Source: Gammaproteobacteria bacterium (GTDB lineage Bacteria > Pseudomonadota > Gammaproteobacteria > Pseudomonadales > Azotimanducaceae). Taken from it: a stretch of 64,000 nt of DNA. The stretch lies in assembly GCA_028824555.1 (NCBI GenBank), contig JAPPDJ010000039.1, positions 1-64,000 of the forward strand, in the 5' to 3' direction. A model generated the notes under the pieces. That model had not been told where the DNA came from and made no database searches. It worked only from the letters and a program-made list of their open reading frames with translations. The position numbers and the translations under genes were made by a program. Shown here one piece after another: positions 35,835-43,002 of this stretch (position 1 is the first letter of the stretch; every line of letters starts with the position of its first letter).

Positions 35835-35962
35835 CGTAGGGGACGGGTTTTCCCCGTCCCGGCGCGCCCTGACGCGCGCTGGCAGTTCGCTTGGGCGAAC
35901 TGCCGTGCTTCAACGCATTCCTCGGCACGTTCAAGACGGGCGGGGACAAGCCCCGCCCCTAC
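35835..35962. repeat. Repeat mosaic with class C hairpin and GGGGACGGG-type palindromes
   Basis: Outer CGTAGGGG/CCCCTACG ends enclose GGGACGGG/CCCGTCCC, the class C hairpin GGCAGTTCGC/GCGAACTGCC (35881-35904) and GGGCGGGG/CCCCGCCC (35938-35958). It occupies the spacer between the PTE-like gene and the end of a PhyH gene. Confidence 0.65.
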
Positions 35963-36016
35963 GGGGCACTTGCTTTGGCGTTGGGTGTCTGGCGGCTAGA
36001 GAGGGGTTTGGCGGCG

Positions 36017-36976
36017 CTACAGATTCGCAGGGCGGGAGGATGCGGAACCGTTGCGTTTTCGCTTGCGCCGGAGCTCTGCGTGCGCGTCGTCGAGTTTGTC
36101 CACAATGTCGGGGTAGGGCAGGCGCTGCGTCGCCATCAGGCGCGGGCGGGGCGAGGCATTTGGCGCCACGGTGTGCAGGAGGCGCAGATCCGTGATGTAG
36201 GCATCGCCTGCGTGTCCGTCCATCTCCACCACCTGCAGGGGGATGTCGCCGTCGTGGCCCGGCTGGTTCAGGAGACGCGCGCTGTCCGGGTCTGTGTGCG
36301 TGCCGTCGGAAGGGTCTCGATCTTGTGGGCGCGGGCCCATGAGGTGCTGGAAGTAGGGCCGGCGCTTCAAGGATTTCTTTACGTCCCTGGAGCGGCGCAC
36401 GCGGTCGTTCAGGAGGCGGTGGGAGCCGGCCAGCACCAAGGTTGCCCCGCCACCCGGAGGGATGTCGTCCAACAGGATGAATATCTGCACGCCGGGGGCA
36501 CCGGCTTCGCCCAGGCGGGGGACGTCCACATGCCAGATGGTGTTGGGCACGAACCAGTGGCGGGCGCCAGGCGGAGTGAACAGGAGCTGCGGTCGGGAAA
36601 ACGCTTCGGCTGCGCCTGACTCTGGTGGCTTGTTCGCGGATAGGCGCTCGCCAGCGAGGTCCTTCGCGGCGCTAAGCGCGTCGGCAGCGAACATCGCTTG
36701 GAACGGCCCGGACTTGGCGCAATCGCGGATTCTTCGCATGGGCAAGTGCTTGGTGGGGGCGAGCCAGTGGAACTTGCCGGGCTTGTGGTTTTCGCCCCGC
36801 TCGTCATCAACGACCCAGCGTCCGTCCTGCCAGACGCCAGCGTCTTCCAGGATGCCGTACACGCGCTCGCGATTCGGGGCGATTGCGGCTTCTGGAATCA
36901 ACCCCGCAATCCGCACCACGCCCCGCTCGGCGAACTCACGCCGTGCCTTCTCGTCTATGTGTGGCGTTGGTGGCAA
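36017..36976 (-). CDS. Phytanoyl-CoA dioxygenase family (PhyH) protein
   Basis: A 319-residue iron/2-oxoglutarate oxygenase. The metal site is HxD in TIWHVDVP with the distal histidine in LLHTVAP and an arginine soon after (SPRPR). Like its relatives it opens with a segment such as REFAERGVVRIAGLI. No ATG is available at the right place: a TTG (MPPTPHIDEK) is the best start. The frame stays open upstream but there it encodes the class A repeat, so a longer start is unlikely. The C-terminus is a basic tail (ELRRKRKRNG). It lies downstream of the epimerase gene on the same strand, across the repeat. Confidence 0.82.
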   Translation of the reverse strand: MPPTPHIDEKARREFAERGVVRIAGLIPEAAIAPNRERVYGILEDAGVWQDGRWVVDDERGENHKPGKFHWLAPTKHLPMRRIRDCAKSGPFQAMFAADALSAAKDLAGERLSANKPPESGAAEAFSRPQLLFTPPGARHWFVPNTIWHVDVPRLGEAGAPGVQIFILLDDIPPGGGATLVLAGSHRLLNDRVRRSRDVKKSLKRRPYFQHLMGPRPQDRDPSDGTHTDPDSARLLNQPGHDGDIPLQVVEMDGHAGDAYITDLRLLHTVAPNASPRPRLMATQRLPYPDIVDKLDDAHAELRRKRKRNGSASSRPANL

Positions 36977-36997
36977 GAAACATCCCCGCTCACGAGG

Positions 36998-37114
36998 GCC
37001 CTTGGAGGGAAGGCATTCTGCCTTCCTTGCGCCGTTAGGCGCTCGCCGACCGAGACCTCTAAAAGGAGGCGCCTGTCGGCGCTTTGGGAAGGCAGAATGC
37101 CTTCCCTCCAAGGC
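36998..37114. repeat. Class A inverted repeat element
   Basis: Inverted arms of about 27 bp (37000-37026 and 37087-37113) carry GGAAGGCATTCTGCCTTCC and its complement, enclosing a spacer with GCGCCGTTAGGCGC-type hairpins. It lies between the epimerase stop and the PhyH start, directly upstream of the TTG start. Confidence 0.75.
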
Positions 37115-37133
37115 ATCGGCGAGTGCCGAATCC

Positions 37134-38243
37134 CTACGCGTTGATTTTCGGCGTGATGATGCCGAGTTCCACGGAGCTTTCAACCACGGCGCGGATGGTG
37201 TCTTCCACCGGGCGGATGGTTGCGCCGAGGACGGATTTCGCCTTCTTGCAGTCGTTCAAGGTGCGCGACTCGATGGTGATTGGGTCGCCCTTGCTGGTGA
37301 CGGTGGCTGGCTCGCCCAAGGCGAACGAGGGGAAGTACTCGTGGATGACTTCCGCCACCTCCGTGCCGAAGCGCATGGCCGAGCGGCCGCCGCTGCCGTG
37401 CATGACGTAGCGTGGGCCGCCCCGTGTGGCGCGGTGATCCACGCTGGACTCGGCCGCCAGCCGGTGTGCCTTCACGAGGTCGCGCACGTCGATGATGTTG
37501 TAGAACATGTCGTAGCGGGAAGGCCAGTTCGGCTCCATGCCGCCAGCCAGGCGCCCGATCTGCTCGATCCACTGTCCGACTTGCGCCTTGAACAGGATCG
37601 GCCCGCAGATCATCGCGGGATTCATGGTGATGGCGTCCCAGGCGCCGCCCGATGCATCGGCGGCATCGTTGATGAGGCGTTCGGTGTCCACCTTGCTGCG
37701 GGCGTAGGCGTTGCGCGGGTGCTGCCAGCGTTCTTCCGGCACGCCGTCGGAGGACCAGTCGGTCTCGGTCCATTCGTAACCTTGCGGTACGGTGGCGCCC
37801 CTTGCCCCGGAGACCGCGGCCATGGAGCTCGTGTACACCATGCGCTTGACGCTACCGCTGCCGTTCACGGCGTCGATCACGTTCTGGGTGCCGGCGATGC
37901 CGCCGTTGTACACGTCGGTGGAGACATCGCCAGAGCCGAGCGGCTGCGATTTGCCGTCCGCGGAGTTGCCGAGCACGGCGGCGACGTGGAAGACGCCGGC
38001 GCAGCCCTTGAAGGCGTCGTCGTAGGAGCCGGGGGTGAAGAGGTCGCAGCCGTCCACGATGGTCACGCCCGGCAGGCGTTCGAGATATTGCACGCAGTCC
38101 TTGCCGCGCCAGGAGTTGGCGTCGCGGATGCAGGCGCGCACGTCGTAGCCGTGGATGGCGAGCTCTCGAACCATATGGCCGCCGGTGAAGCCGGAGCAGC
38201 CGGTTACGGCAACGGGGCCGTCGTGGGGGGTGATAGCGGGCAT
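37134..38243 (-). CDS. NAD(P)-dependent epimerase/dehydratase-family (extended SDR) protein
   Basis: A 369-residue extended short-chain dehydrogenase. The cofactor motif is VAVTGCSGFTGGHMV, the active site YTSSMAAV and NAYARSKVDTE (Tyr-x-x-x-Lys), as in cinnamoyl-CoA/dihydroflavonol reductase-like enzymes. The C-terminal half (RYVMHGSGGRSAMRFG) is a substrate domain of unknown specificity. It would reduce a ketone or aldehyde with NADPH. Same strand and orientation as the PhyH genes on both sides but separated by repeats, so co-transcription is uncertain. Confidence 0.88.
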   Translation of the reverse strand: MPAITPHDGPVAVTGCSGFTGGHMVRELAIHGYDVRACIRDANSWRGKDCVQYLERLPGVTIVDGCDLFTPGSYDDAFKGCAGVFHVAAVLGNSADGKSQPLGSGDVSTDVYNGGIAGTQNVIDAVNGSGSVKRMVYTSSMAAVSGARGATVPQGYEWTETDWSSDGVPEERWQHPRNAYARSKVDTERLINDAADASGGAWDAITMNPAMICGPILFKAQVGQWIEQIGRLAGGMEPNWPSRYDMFYNIIDVRDLVKAHRLAAESSVDHRATRGGPRYVMHGSGGRSAMRFGTEVAEVIHEYFPSFALGEPATVTSKGDPITIESRTLNDCKKAKSVLGATIRPVEDTIRAVVESSVELGIITPKINA

Positions 38244-38274
38244 TTGGGTTCCTTGTGTTGGTAATCGATGGGCC

Positions 38275-38422
38275 TTGGAGGGAGGGCGTCTCGCCCTCCT
38301 ATGCGCCGATAGGCGCGTGAGAGCGGACCGACAACCTCCTAACCCATGAAGTAGCTGCGAATCTCAGCGCATGCAAGAACGCGCCTTGCGGCGCGTAACG
38401 AGGAGAGACGCCCTCGTTCCAG
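38275..38422. repeat. Class B repeat element, imperfect arms
   Basis: Arms TTGGAGGGAGGGCGTCTCGC (38275 on) and a matching inverted version near 38397-38422 flank a spacer that contains the class C-insert tail (GACCGACAACCTCCTAACCC) and the hairpin ACGCGCC/GGCGCGT (38379-38396). The left arm sits upstream of the epimerase gene. Confidence 0.65.
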
Positions 38423-38428
38423 AGGGGC

Positions 38429-39307
38429 TCAGGTTGATGGCGTGGGTACATCTTCATTCCGTCGCCATTCGGAGGCGAGCTTGGCCGTGGGGTTGAAGAC
38501 GTCGCCATCGTAGAGCACGTCGATGGGATCGCGGCCGTCCACGCCGATGCCGAAGCGGTGGTAGCCGAGGAGGCGTTGCAGCTCCTTCGGCATCTGCTTC
38601 ACCGTTTCGCGCGGCACCGAAACAAGCTGAATCTCCTGCGGCCTCAGATACGCCACGTTGTGGCTCATGAAGAAGCCGAGCCGCTCGCGGTCCTCGGACA
38701 TGTTCGCCCCGCCGCCGTGCCAAAGTCCGCCTTCCCACATGAGCATGGTGCCGGAGCGCATGACGACGCGGGTGGTTTCGATGTCTTGATCGACCTTGCG
38801 GTCGTGCCACTTGTGGCTGTGGGGGACGATGTGGGTAGCCCCGTTCTCGAGGTCGTAGTCGTCGAGCGCAATCAAGGCGTTGCAGACGAAATGCGGATGC
38901 GGGCGGGGGATGGGCCAGAGGCCGTCGTCTTGGTGGAGGAACTGGCGGGTTTCGCCGGGGAGCACGTTGAAGAGGGTGGTGACGTTGACCTGTACGCGGG
39001 GGCCGAGCACGCCTTCGATGAGGGCGCGGATGCGGCGGTCGAGGAACAGGTAATCCACAGCACGGGTCTTGGCGAGCAGGTTGTGCGCGCGCCAGGTCTG
39101 GCCGGTGTCGGTGCCGATGGCGCGCATTTCGGTGATGGGGACTTCGGTGTTGAAGGCGTGGCGGAGGCGCTCGACCTCTGGCTGCGAGATGAAATCTTCG
39201 ACGATGGTGTAGCCCTGCTCCTCGATTTCGGCGACCCGTTCGGTGATGTTCAAGCCATCAATAACGAGGTCTGCGCCGTCTTCGGGCGCCTCAGCGGTTG
39301 CGTTCAT
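38429..39307 (-). CDS. Phytanoyl-CoA dioxygenase family (PhyH) protein
   Basis: A 292-residue iron/2-oxoglutarate oxygenase. LHQDDG supplies the HxD pair and LWHGGGAN the distal histidine. IEEQGYTIVEDFI is the N-terminal signature. ATGA overlap joins its start to the stop of another PhyH gene, so the two proteins are translated together and may act in sequence or as a heteromer. Substrate unknown. The C-terminus is followed by the class B repeat. Confidence 0.9.
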   Translation of the reverse strand: MNATAEAPEDGADLVIDGLNITERVAEIEEQGYTIVEDFISQPEVERLRHAFNTEVPITEMRAIGTDTGQTWRAHNLLAKTRAVDYLFLDRRIRALIEGVLGPRVQVNVTTLFNVLPGETRQFLHQDDGLWPIPRPHPHFVCNALIALDDYDLENGATHIVPHSHKWHDRKVDQDIETTRVVMRSGTMLMWEGGLWHGGGANMSEDRERLGFFMSHNVAYLRPQEIQLVSVPRETVKQMPKELQRLLGYHRFGIGVDGRDPIDVLYDGDVFNPTAKLASEWRRNEDVPTPST

Positions 39308-40368
39308 GAGGATTTCGCCTGGGCGCGCTCGCCGTTCTCTGCCTTGGCCGCCTCGCGCTCCCGCTTCATGCGTTCGGCGCGTTCGGTGTTGCGCTCCGAA
39401 GTCATCTTGCCGTCGTGGTGCATGTAGTCGTAAGTGGGGCGGATGGTGGTGCGGCCGGCAGCGGGTTCGGTGTCGAACAGGCTCCGGTACTGATCGACGG
39501 TCTGGCCGTTCTTGGCGCCTGGTTCGGCGGCATTCATCCGATCCATGTCCCAGTCGCTCTTGCCGAACGGGAAGAGGCTATAGACGTCCATGAGGCCGGC
39601 GAAGCGCACGGGGTTGCGGTCCAGCGCCTCTTGGGTGACGGTCTCGCGATACGCCTCCTCGGTCTGGCGGCGACGGCGCATGTACTCGCACTGCAGCGTC
39701 ATGCGCAGACCAGGAGTCTTCTTCGGATAGGAGCCGTGCCAGGTGTGGTTGCCCCAGATGACCATCGAGCCGGCGGGCGCTTCCACGGGCGTGGCGCGAT
39801 CCTGCCAGTGCTTGGAGTCGTCCGGTGTCACTTGCCGCCGCCAGCGATGGCTGCCTGGAACGAAGGAGATGGCGCCGTCGTCCTTGGTGTAGTCCGTGAG
39901 CATGTAGTGCATGTTGCAGTTGTTGGCGGGCTCCGGCTGGGCGACGAGGGCGGGATCGAGATAGTCGCCGTGGATGCCGGTGCGGACTTCCCCAGGTCCC
40001 TTCACCCACGCGGCACAAAGGCTCAGCACGCAGTCCGTGCCGAGCAGCCATTGCGCGAGGCCAAGACCGGCGGGGTTGTAGGAGAGCTGCTCGAAGATCG
40101 GGTCTTCCCAGAGCATGAAGCGCTGGATGTCGTTGACGTTGGACCAGCGCTTCTCGGAAAGGCCGTCTTCGCCGTAGCGCCGCAGCATGGCACGTTCGAG
40201 GGCCTCCTTGACGCCTTTGCAGAACTCGGGGGGCGCCACCTTCTCCGGCGGCACCACCGTGAAGCCAAACGCCTCGAGCTCAGCGATGTTGGACTCGAGC
40301 CCCAACTGGCGCAGCTCCCGATACAGCGGCGCCACCGAACCCGCCGATTTCCAGTCTTCGATCTCCAC
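39304..40368 (-). CDS. Phytanoyl-CoA dioxygenase family (PhyH) protein, larger paralogue
   Basis: A 354-residue oxygenase. HxD appears in GIHGDYLDP and the distal histidine in NHTWHGSYP, with arginine in GLRMTL. It is longer than its partner owing to an N-terminal ~35 residues and a charged C-terminal tail (ERMKREREAAKAENG). Start GTG (VEIEDWKS) is chosen because the 49 in-frame codons upstream are arginine/proline-rich without family resemblance. It is the first gene of a coupled pair and divergent from an SDR gene about 200 nt away. No specific substrate can be named. Confidence 0.85.
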   Translation of the reverse strand: MEIEDWKSAGSVAPLYRELRQLGLESNIAELEAFGFTVVPPEKVAPPEFCKGVKEALERAMLRRYGEDGLSEKRWSNVNDIQRFMLWEDPIFEQLSYNPAGLGLAQWLLGTDCVLSLCAAWVKGPGEVRTGIHGDYLDPALVAQPEPANNCNMHYMLTDYTKDDGAISFVPGSHRWRRQVTPDDSKHWQDRATPVEAPAGSMVIWGNHTWHGSYPKKTPGLRMTLQCEYMRRRRQTEEAYRETVTQEALDRNPVRFAGLMDVYSLFPFGKSDWDMDRMNAAEPGAKNGQTVDQYRSLFDTEPAAGRTTIRPTYDYMHHDGKMTSERNTERAERMKREREAAKAENGERAQAKSS

Positions 40369-40569
40369 CCTGCTCGTTCCCTCCGCCGGCCGACGCGCGA
40401 CGATTCTACTCGGTGGTGGGTGCCGGCGACCAATGGAGGCGTGGGCTCGCGCCGAACGTGGCGCGTGACCGCGGCGGCGGCGCGTCCTTGCCGGGCCGCC
40501 CGCCAATGCGTACAACCCGGCCGCTGTGCCAACATTGGCACTGGATGTTCGGCACTCGGGAGAGGTCAG

Positions 40570-41388
40570 ATGGATTTGGGGCTGGAAGGAAAGCGCGGCA
40601 TCGTCGTGGGCGGAAGCCGAGGGATCGGCAAGGCCATCGCCTGGGAACTTGCGCGGGAAGGCGTTGATCTTGTGTTAATCGCTCGGGATGCCGAACGCCT
40701 GGCCGGCGCGGCCTCGGAGATTGGGCAGGGCACGGGACGGCAGGTGCTGAGCGTGGCCTGCGACGTGCGGGATCGCACAGCGGTCGAAGAAGCCGTGGCT
40801 TGGTCTGCGCGAGAGCTCGGCGGACTCGAGATCCTGGTCAACAGTGGCTCGGCGCCGGGCGGCTCCGCCACGGCGGTGGGGAAGATCGACACCATCGTCG
40901 ATGAGGACTTCCTCGATGACTTCAACGTCAAATACATGGGCGCCCTGCGTTGCGCCCGCGCCGCCATCCCGCACCTGCAAGCGGCCGGTTGGGGCCGCAT
41001 CGTCAACATCAGCGGTCTCAACGCCCGCATCGCCGGCAACATGAGCGGCGGCGCTCGCAACGGCTCGATGGTGCATATGACGCGCACCCTCGCCCAGCAG
41101 TTCGGCCGCGACGGCATCACCGTGAACTGCATTCACCCCGGCCTCACCCGCACCGAACGCACCGCCGTGGTGATGGCGGCCCGTGCCGAACGCGCGGGAC
41201 TGACGCCCGACGAAGTGGAAGCCCGCGACTACGCCGACGACAACCCCCGCGCCAATTCCATCCGCCGCATGGTGGACGCCTCGGAAATCGGCCACATCGC
41301 CGCGTTCCTCTGCTCCGACAAGTCCTGGGCCATCAACGGCGAGGTGATCGCCGCCGATGGCGGGGGGAGTCCTTCGGTGTACTACTAG
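40570..41388 (+). CDS. SDR family protein with altered active site
   Basis: A 272-residue short-chain dehydrogenase fold. The cofactor motif is VVGGSRGIGKAIA, and VNISGLNA holds the serine. The catalytic Tyr-x-x-x-Lys position aligns with GARNGSMVHMTRTLA, where glycine and asparagine replace Tyr and Lys. VNCIHPGLTRTERT and the C-terminal SWAINGEVIAADGG are normal. The usual oxidoreductase chemistry is therefore doubtful; related SDRs with this change exist. GAGAGG upstream supports the ATG. A much longer in-frame opening upstream is antisense to PhyH and is not used. Confidence 0.85.
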   Translation: MDLGLEGKRGIVVGGSRGIGKAIAWELAREGVDLVLIARDAERLAGAASEIGQGTGRQVLSVACDVRDRTAVEEAVAWSARELGGLEILVNSGSAPGGSATAVGKIDTIVDEDFLDDFNVKYMGALRCARAAIPHLQAAGWGRIVNISGLNARIAGNMSGGARNGSMVHMTRTLAQQFGRDGITVNCIHPGLTRTERTAVVMAARAERAGLTPDEVEARDYADDNPRANSIRRMVDASEIGHIAAFLCSDKSWAINGEVIAADGGGSPSVYY

Positions 41389-41494
41389 CGAAGCGCGCCT
41401 TGCGATCGATCCGACGCCTTGCCATTGGACGTTATTAGCCTGGTCGGGGCAACGTCGTTGACGCAGAGCAGGCAATGCGCAGGATTTCCGGTGG

Positions 41495-42844
41495 TCATGT
41501 CGAAATGTCCGTTTCGCCCGGATAGGGATGTGGCAGGCCATCGGCCAGCAGGAACTGTTCGACCGTGATTCCCTTGACTTGCTCCGTCTCGAACTCGTTG
41601 CCGCCGATCACCAGGAGTCCACGGCTGGGGAACGTCCGTGGAAACCAGGCGAAATCGCATGGGCCGGTTCGTCCGACCTTTACCTCGTAGAGTCTGCGCG
41701 CATGGTCCACGAAGTCGATCTCGTGTTCCTTCGACGCCCAGTACCAGATCGTCTCGGGATCGTCGATTCCGGCGATGGCTTGGCGACGGAACAGCTCTTG
41801 GGCGACCAGCCATTCCACCCAGCGGCCCTTTTCCGCTGGGGGGAGTTGCTTGAACTCGTGGACGGATGCGATGCGACTCGGCGCGAAGGCGAGCGCCACT
41901 GAGAGATTGACGAAATGGAACTTGGCGGGTTTGCGCTGCTGGGGTATGTCCTTGTTGTGGTCCCACTGGTATGAGGGAAGCACTGCCAAGGCGTCGGAAA
42001 GCTGCTCGATGTAGCCTGAGGCGACCGTGTTGTTGGCGAGCCCCGACTCGCGTGCGAGCTTGAGATAGCCCGTCCGCGAGCCTCCCTGTACGAACAGCGT
42101 TCGCATCAGCGCGATCAGGAACTGGCGCGATCGTCCGCTCCTTGCCATCTCGCCGATCACCCAGTCGCGGATCATCTCGAAGAAGTAGGCCGGGATGCGC
42201 TCGAATTGCCAGATCTCGCTGGCGGCGACCGGGGAGCCGCCAGAAAGGAGATAAGCGGTCCAGGTGTCCTCGCCCAACTCCCTGTGGAACTGCGCGTGGA
42301 AGTCCTTGTAGGCCACCCCGCAGAAAAGGTAGTCCGTCCGGGCGAGCTTGCCTTTGCGGCCGGGCAATCGTTCGGAGCCGCGACGAATGTCGGTGGCGCG
42401 GGACCCGGTAGTGACCAAGAGCACGTCGCGCAGGACGCCGCGGTCGGCCAGCCGCTTGACGGCCAACTCCCACTGCGGCAGTGCGGTGATTTCGTCGATG
42501 AAGAGTCGTCGCACGGGCGCACCGGACGCGAACATTGGGACCAAGTCCACTATGTTGCGTTCCAAGTCGTCGGCGTCCGTCAGCTCGTCGCCGTTGAGGA
42601 CGTACGCCGACCCGGGCCCGTAGGCCTCGATTGTCTCCCGGAGCGCCAGTTCGAGCCACGTGCTCTTGCCGTACTGCCGTGGACCACGGATGAGGATCAC
42701 TCCCGGTTCCTCAGGCAACTCGTCGAGCCCGAAGGAGAACCGAAAGGTGCAAGGCCGGGCCTCGAACTCGACGATCCGAGGCCACAATTCGTCCCGGTCG
42801 ATTTCGCCGCGAGCGAGGTAGTCGTTTCGTGCGTTAACGTCCAC
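41495..42844 (-). CDS. AAA-type ATPase with DUF4143-like domain (paralogue)
   Basis: A 449-residue ATPase related to the protein at 28652-30064. Walker A is GPRQYGKST, Walker B RRLFIDEITAL, VTTGSRATD is sensor 1, and the C-terminal nuclease-fold core is KEHEIDFVDHARRLYEVKVG. The middle SGLANNTVASGYIEQLSDAL resembles its paralogue's helix-turn-helix-like stretch. No ATG is available; GTG at VDVNARND is used, and a TTG 39 nt upstream would add codons made of AACGTT repeats, unlikely to be protein. The start lies inside a long dyad, suggesting control by a protein or RNA hairpin. Function unknown; convergent with the SDR gene. Confidence 0.78.
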   Translation of the reverse strand: MDVNARNDYLARGEIDRDELWPRIVEFEARPCTFRFSFGLDELPEEPGVILIRGPRQYGKSTWLELALRETIEAYGPGSAYVLNGDELTDADDLERNIVDLVPMFASGAPVRRLFIDEITALPQWELAVKRLADRGVLRDVLLVTTGSRATDIRRGSERLPGRKGKLARTDYLFCGVAYKDFHAQFHRELGEDTWTAYLLSGGSPVAASEIWQFERIPAYFFEMIRDWVIGEMARSGRSRQFLIALMRTLFVQGGSRTGYLKLARESGLANNTVASGYIEQLSDALAVLPSYQWDHNKDIPQQRKPAKFHFVNLSVALAFAPSRIASVHEFKQLPPAEKGRWVEWLVAQELFRRQAIAGIDDPETIWYWASKEHEIDFVDHARRLYEVKVGRTGPCDFAWFPRTFPSRGLLVIGGNEFETEQVKGITVEQFLLADGLPHPYPGETDIST

Positions 42845-42876
42845 AACGTTAGAGTGTTTAACGTTCAGGACGTTAA
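42834..42876. promoter_or_regulatory. 43-bp dyad of AACGTT boxes over the ATPase start
   Basis: Two 17-bp arms, TTAACGTCCACAACGTT (42834-42850) and AACGTTCAGGACGTTAA (42860-42876), are inverted copies matching at 15 of 17 positions around a 9-bp spacer. They contain four ACGTT/AACGT boxes spaced 10, 15 and 10 nt. It could be a two-dimer operator, or form an RNA hairpin hiding the GTG start. Confidence 0.6.
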
Positions 42877-42907
42877 TAGTCAAGGGCGAGGCGACGGCTC
42901 CCGGGGG

Positions 42908-42995
42908 CCAGCGCGCCCTGAAGGACGCCTTGGTAGTTCGCTCATAGCAACGGATATCAGCCGCCGCACTTCGCCACTGGGCGGCGAATTTCCGG
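42908..42995. repeat. Decayed class C insert sequence
   Basis: A GCGCGCCCTGAAGG segment, a GTAGTTCGCT remnant and a TTCGCC/GGCGAA hairpin (42970-42988) match, inverted, parts of the insert at 16996-17119, but with several changes. It lies between the ATPase promoter region and the PQQ dehydrogenase stop. Confidence 0.5.
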
Positions 42996-43002
42996 CCGGC
43001 CG

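Noticed and set aside
36977-37183. N-terminal extension of the PhyH protein (open frame upstream of TTG)
   Set aside because: The codons are the class A repeat, and no PhyH member has such a segment.
39415-40569. Open frame fused upstream of the SDR gene
   Set aside because: It is antisense to a PhyH gene and lacks a motif; the ribosome site and Rossmann motif start at 40570.
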